NCBI GenBank assembly: GCA_963970005.1
Contig: CAXAMN010028839.1
Location: 438,033-502,032 of the forward strand
Length of the DNA: 64,000 bases
Direction: 5' to 3'
Origin: Durusdinium trenchii
Lineage: Eukaryota; Sar; Dinophyceae; Suessiales; Symbiodiniaceae
Shown one piece after another: positions 60,547-64,000 of the stretch (positions within the stretch are counted from its first letter, which is position 1; every line of letters starts with the position of its first letter). A model generated the notes under the pieces. The model saw nothing but the letters and a program-made list of their open reading frames with translations. It was not told the DNA's origin and did not search any database. The position numbers and the translations under genes were made by a program.

Positions 60547-60599
60547 GGCCAGGACTCCCTGGCGCGCGTCCTGGCCAACGAAGACCGCGCGCCAGGGAG
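60547..60599. repeat. Interlocked inverted repeats in block A (copy 1)
   Basis: Order a-b-a'-b': a = GGCCAGGA (60547-60554), b = CTCCCTGGCGCGCG (60555-60568), a' = TCCTGGCC (60569-60576), b' = CGCGCGCCAGGGAG (60586-60599). Both pairs are perfect. The same arrangement is kept in the copy at 63791-63843 and missing from the truncated copy near 62.35 kb. Confidence 0.95.
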
Positions 60600-61579
60600 G
60601 TGAAAACGTACCTGCTATTGTTAAACTGTTAATTGGTTGCTGTGGTCCCTTGGTTTGTTTCATGGTGGTTCATGTACCTGATGTTGTTCCAGGAGGTGTT
60701 TAGGTTTTCTACCACCCCTCAAACAGGTTTCTGTCCGCATTGCAGCTGCTGCCGCCGCTTCGCTTGCGCGTTTTTGAGAAACATTTGTTCAACATTCAGT
60801 TACTCGGACTTGCGCAGCCTTTCCGTTCCCTCACCTTCCTTCCCAGCGTGGGAACTGAGTGTAACTGAAAACCAATGTCAGAGTGTGTCTCGCTCAGCCG
60901 TCCCACTCGGGTGCTGAGTGTGATCCTCCGCAAGGAGGCGCCGTTTCATTCGGGAAATCGTGAACTGAGCTTTTCCACCGTTCACAGGAATTCACCACGT
61001 GATCAACCCTCACACTGAATTTACTGCTTCCACGGCCGCCGGGCCACAAAACGGGATTCATTGATCAGCCAATTTCGTACAGATTAGGTTCAGTAAAGCA
61101 GCTAATGCATAGGGACTGCAGACTTGCGCCAAACAAGTGTTCAAACACCTTCAAGTCTTCCGACCTTTCGCCTTTCGGTTCGCTCTTTCTTTTCCTCGGA
61201 ATTTTTGCACGCGGAAATTCAAGAGTGCAGGGGTCTCACTCCCTAATTGGCCGTTCATTCGGCACTTTTGCTCGACAGATGTGCACGGAGCTACACCTAT
61301 CTTTCTCTCTTGCCCTCTTCTGTTTGCTCTTTCTGTCTTTCGTTCTTCTCTTTTCTAAGGCTTTTTAGGTTGCTATTCAGGTCTTTTGACACCGTCGCCT
61401 GCCGTTTACCTGCGCTGAGCTGCCGTGCTGCCGAGCCGCTGCGCGCTTACACGACCTCCCCACCAACCACCACAGCCAACACAGCAGCATCATCCTCCCA
61501 GCGCCATGAAACTCTTCCTCTTTTGCCCAACCGCTCAATTTACCAACGGCCGCGCAACCGACCACCGACCGCCCTTCCT

Positions 61580-61624
61580 TCGAACCGGGGACATGTCAGT
61601 CTGACCGCTGTTACTCCGGTTCGA
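61580..61624. repeat. Hairpin-like element of block B, four copies
   Basis: Arms TCGAACCGG (61580-61588) and CCGGTTCGA (61616-61624) enclose a 27-bp centre that itself contains the near-palindrome GTCAGTCTGAC. Copies: 61805-61849 (one arm change), 62904-62948 (perfect) and 63164-63208 (arms decayed to TCGAATCGG / CCGGCTCAA). Arm spacing is exactly 36 bp, start to start, in all four. Confidence 0.9.
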
Positions 61625-63348
61625 TGGGGCAACAAAGAGCAATGGCCTACAACCTTTCCCCTTCCATACACCAGGCTCTACACCCTACGTGCCTGGGCCT
61701 TTCGCTGATCGTTTTTCACACATCATCGCCGACCACCAACTTCTCCAGCCACACACCGCAAACAGATCTCCCTCCTCGCCTCTCACATCAGCAGCCGACT
61801 TCCTTCGAATCGGGGACATGTCAGTCTGACCACTGTTACTCCGGTTCGATGTAATCAAATCCAACCAAACCAGCAGCCGTGCTACTGCATCCACCACACC
61901 GCTCCACAGCCATCAATTACACAGCTCCTTCTCCACACCCCAGACTGTGGCGCAATTTGAGACACTTTCCACAAACACAGAAAACGCCTAGCAAGCAAGC
62001 AAACAAGCAAGCAAGCAAGCAATCTATTATTTCATTGACATTTACAGACGTCAGGTCCTATTTCTGGCAACTGCAATTGGCAACCTACACCACCATCACC
62101 ACCACGACCACTACCTGCTTTGCTACCTCATCCACCACAAGCTCCAGCCATGTCACCGCCACGCCCTTTCAACATGCACTCCGGCAAGCCTACATGCCTC
62201 CCCACTTCACCCACTTCCCGCACTGCAAGCCAGTAGCCAAGCAAGCAAGAAAGCAAGCCAGACAGCCAACAAGCAAGCTATTGACCGCCAAGCCTCTCTC
62301 CAGAAGCGCCGCCGACTCACGGCATACTGTGTGCCAACCCCCGCATCCAGGGGCACTGAATTTTCATTGCGCAGTTTCCACGCAGGGGCGAGCCGCCGGG
62401 CTCATACGGCAGTCCTTTGATTAGGTTCAGTAAAGCGGCTAATGCATAGGGACTGCAGACTTGCGCCAAACAAGTGTTCAAACACCTTCAAGTCTTCCGA
62501 CCTTTCGCCTTTCGGTTCGCTCTTTCTTTTCCTCGGAATTTTTGCATGCGGAAATTCAAGAGTGCAGGGGTCTCACTCCCTCATTGGCCGTTCATTCGGC
62601 ACTTTTGCTCGACAGATGTGCACGGAGCTACACCTATCTTTCTCTCTTGCCCTCTTCTGTTTGCTCTTTCTGTCTTTCGTTCTTCTCTTTTCTAAGGCTT
62701 TTTAGGTTGCTACTCAGGTCTTTTCACACCTGCCGTTTACCTGCGCTGAGCTGCCGCGCTGCCGAGCCGCTTCGCGCTTACACGACCTCCCCACCAACCA
62801 CCACAGCCAACACAGCAGCATCATCCTCCCAACGCTATGAAACTCTTCCTCTATTTCCCAACCGCTCAATTCACCAACGGCCGTGCAACCGACCGCCCTT
62901 CCTTCGAACCGGGGACATGTCAGTCTGACCGCTGTTACTCCGGTTCGATGGGGCAACAAACAAGAATGGCCTACAACTTTCCCCCTTCCATACACCAGGC
63001 TCTACACCCTACGTGCCTGGGACTTTCGCTGATTGATTTTCACACATCATCGCCGACCACCAACTTCTCCAGCCACACACCGCAAACAGATCTCCCTCCT
63101 CGCCTCTCGCATCTTCACTCTCCTCTCTGCCCTCTCCTTGACAACAAGCAGCCGACTTCCTTTTCGAATCGGGGACATGTCAGTCTGACCACTGTTACTC
63201 CGGCTCAATGTAAACAAATCCAACCAAACCAGCAGCCGTGCTACTGCATCCACCACACCGCTCCACGGCCATCAATTACACAGCTCCTTCTCCACACCCC
63301 AGACTGTGGCGCAATATGAGACACTTTCCACAAACACAGAAAACGCCT

Positions 63349-63409
<61 letters not shown>

Positions 63410-63790
63410 TTATTTCATTGACGTTTACAGACGTCAGGTCCTATTTCTGACAACATCACCAGCTCCACTGCAATTGGCAACCTACTACACCACCACCACC
63501 ACGACCACCACCACCACAACCACTTCCTACTTTACTACCTCATCCACCACAAGCTCCAACCATGTCACCGCCACGCCCTTTCAACATGCACTCCCACAAG
63601 CCTACATGCCTCCCCACTTCACCCACTTCCCGCACTGCAAGCCAGTAGCCAAGCAAGCAAGACAGCAAGCCAGCAAGCAAGCTATTGACCGCCACGCCTC
63701 TCTCCAGAAGCGCCGACTCACGGCATACTGTGTGTGTCAACCCCCGTATCCAGGGGCACTGAATTTTCATTGTGCAGTTTCCATGCAGGG

Positions 63791-63843
63791 GGCCAGGACT
63801 CCCTGGCGCGCGTCCTGGCCAACGAAGACCGCGCGCCAGGGAG
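63791..63843. repeat. Interlocked inverted repeats in block A (copy 2)
   Basis: Same a-b-a'-b' order as at 60547-60599: 63791-63798, 63799-63812, 63813-63820 and 63830-63843, without any change in the arms. Confidence 0.95.
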
Positions 63844-64000
63844 GTGAAAACGTAACTGCTATTGTTAAACTGTTGATTGGTTGCTGTGGTCCCTTGGTTT
63901 GTTTCATGGTGGTTCATGTACCTGATGTTGTTCCAGGAGGTGTTTAGGTTTTCTACCACCGTCAAACAGGTTTCTGTCCGCATTGCAGCTGCTGCCGCCG

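Larger units (their letters stand above)
60491..64000. repeat. Tandem array of a 1.3-1.8-kb unit of unknown class, open at the right edge
   Basis: Two blocks alternate. Block A starts TGTCAACCCCCGTATCCAGG (60491; again 63735; a truncated, diverged copy at about 62330-62420). Block B starts TTAGGTTCAGTAAAGC (61084; again 62421, offset 1337 bp). The two B copies are nearly identical over the first 290 bp (about three differences), then differ by small indels, including a 35-bp insertion near 63115 and a (CAAG)n tract of about 30 bp (61991-62021) against about 59 bp (63351-63409). The A copy at 63735 runs to the window end matching 60491-60757. An 87-codon open frame (61105-61368; 62442-62705) is preserved but is low-complexity Phe/Leu/Ser. 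No transposase, reverse transcriptase or terminal repeat was found. Confidence 0.93.

Noticed and set aside
61580..61624. Block B hairpin as a tRNA-derived SINE promoter (B-box-like GGTTCGA)
   Set aside because: No A box at the right distance and the motif is part of a symmetric inverted repeat; no poly-A or target duplication found.
61105..62705. 87-codon frame preserved in both block B copies (61105-61368 and 62442-62705)
   Set aside because: Preservation is explained by recent duplication; composition is Phe/Leu/Ser low complexity from a CT-rich tract; no codon-level constraint can be shown from two near-identical copies.
1..64000. tRNA, rRNA, CRISPR arrays, bacterial operons or insertion sequences
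   Set aside because: No cloverleaf, no rRNA core sequences, no spaced direct repeats with unique spacers and no transposase were seen; GGTTCGA words in block B lack the rest of a tRNA.

Overview
The window looks like nuclear DNA of a dinoflagellate, most likely a Symbiodiniaceae-type genome. This rests on four things seen in the sequence: genes cut into many small exons; introns whose donors are a mixture of GT, GC and GA, usually with a short direct repeat across both splice sites; several pentatricopeptide-repeat (PPR) exon series; and large amounts of simple repeat and modular minisatellite. Every gene I can support lies on the minus strand, which fits the one-way gene blocks known from dinoflagellate chromosomes. 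No bacterial, organellar, rRNA or tRNA signature was found.

Layout, left to right (all genes minus strand): a small SAP-like, single-membrane-segment protein (74-881); a complete seven-exon secreted protein of the DUF5054 / GH38-like glycoside hydrolase type (4879-8950); a two-exon sugar-porter MFS transporter (12727-14367); a nine-exon protein ending in a prolyl-4-hydroxylase-type 2OG-Fe(II) dioxygenase domain (15314-19058); a 1.56-kb, 22-bp minisatellite (20403-21964); a PPR protein gene (about 23740-27803); an intronless gamma-butyrobetaine / trimethyllysine dioxygenase gene with a mitochondrial-type leader (29389-30774); a possible coiled-coil gene (about 35377-36510); and a second PPR series (about 37330-41110). 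From about 41 kb to 60 kb there are only isolated exon-like segments without a recognisable family. The last 3.5 kb (60.49 kb to the edge) is a tandem array of a roughly 1.3-1.8-kb unit with conserved inverted repeats, continuing out of the window.

The recognised genes do not form a pathway. They are independent single-copy-looking genes of sugar handling (glycosidase-like protein, sugar transporter), 2OG oxygenase chemistry (two unrelated families) and organelle RNA metabolism (PPR). The most unusual material is non-genic: a family of mosaic arrays built from a CTACTAG core plus interchangeable tails, found in at least ten places, in both orientations, at least twice inside introns, and once spanning an assembly gap; the direct-repeat-flanked GA/GC/GT introns; and the terminal array with interlocked inverted repeats. 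Gene models were built by joining reading frames at splice sites that restore family motifs. The four complete models have coding lengths divisible by three, but no transcript evidence was available.
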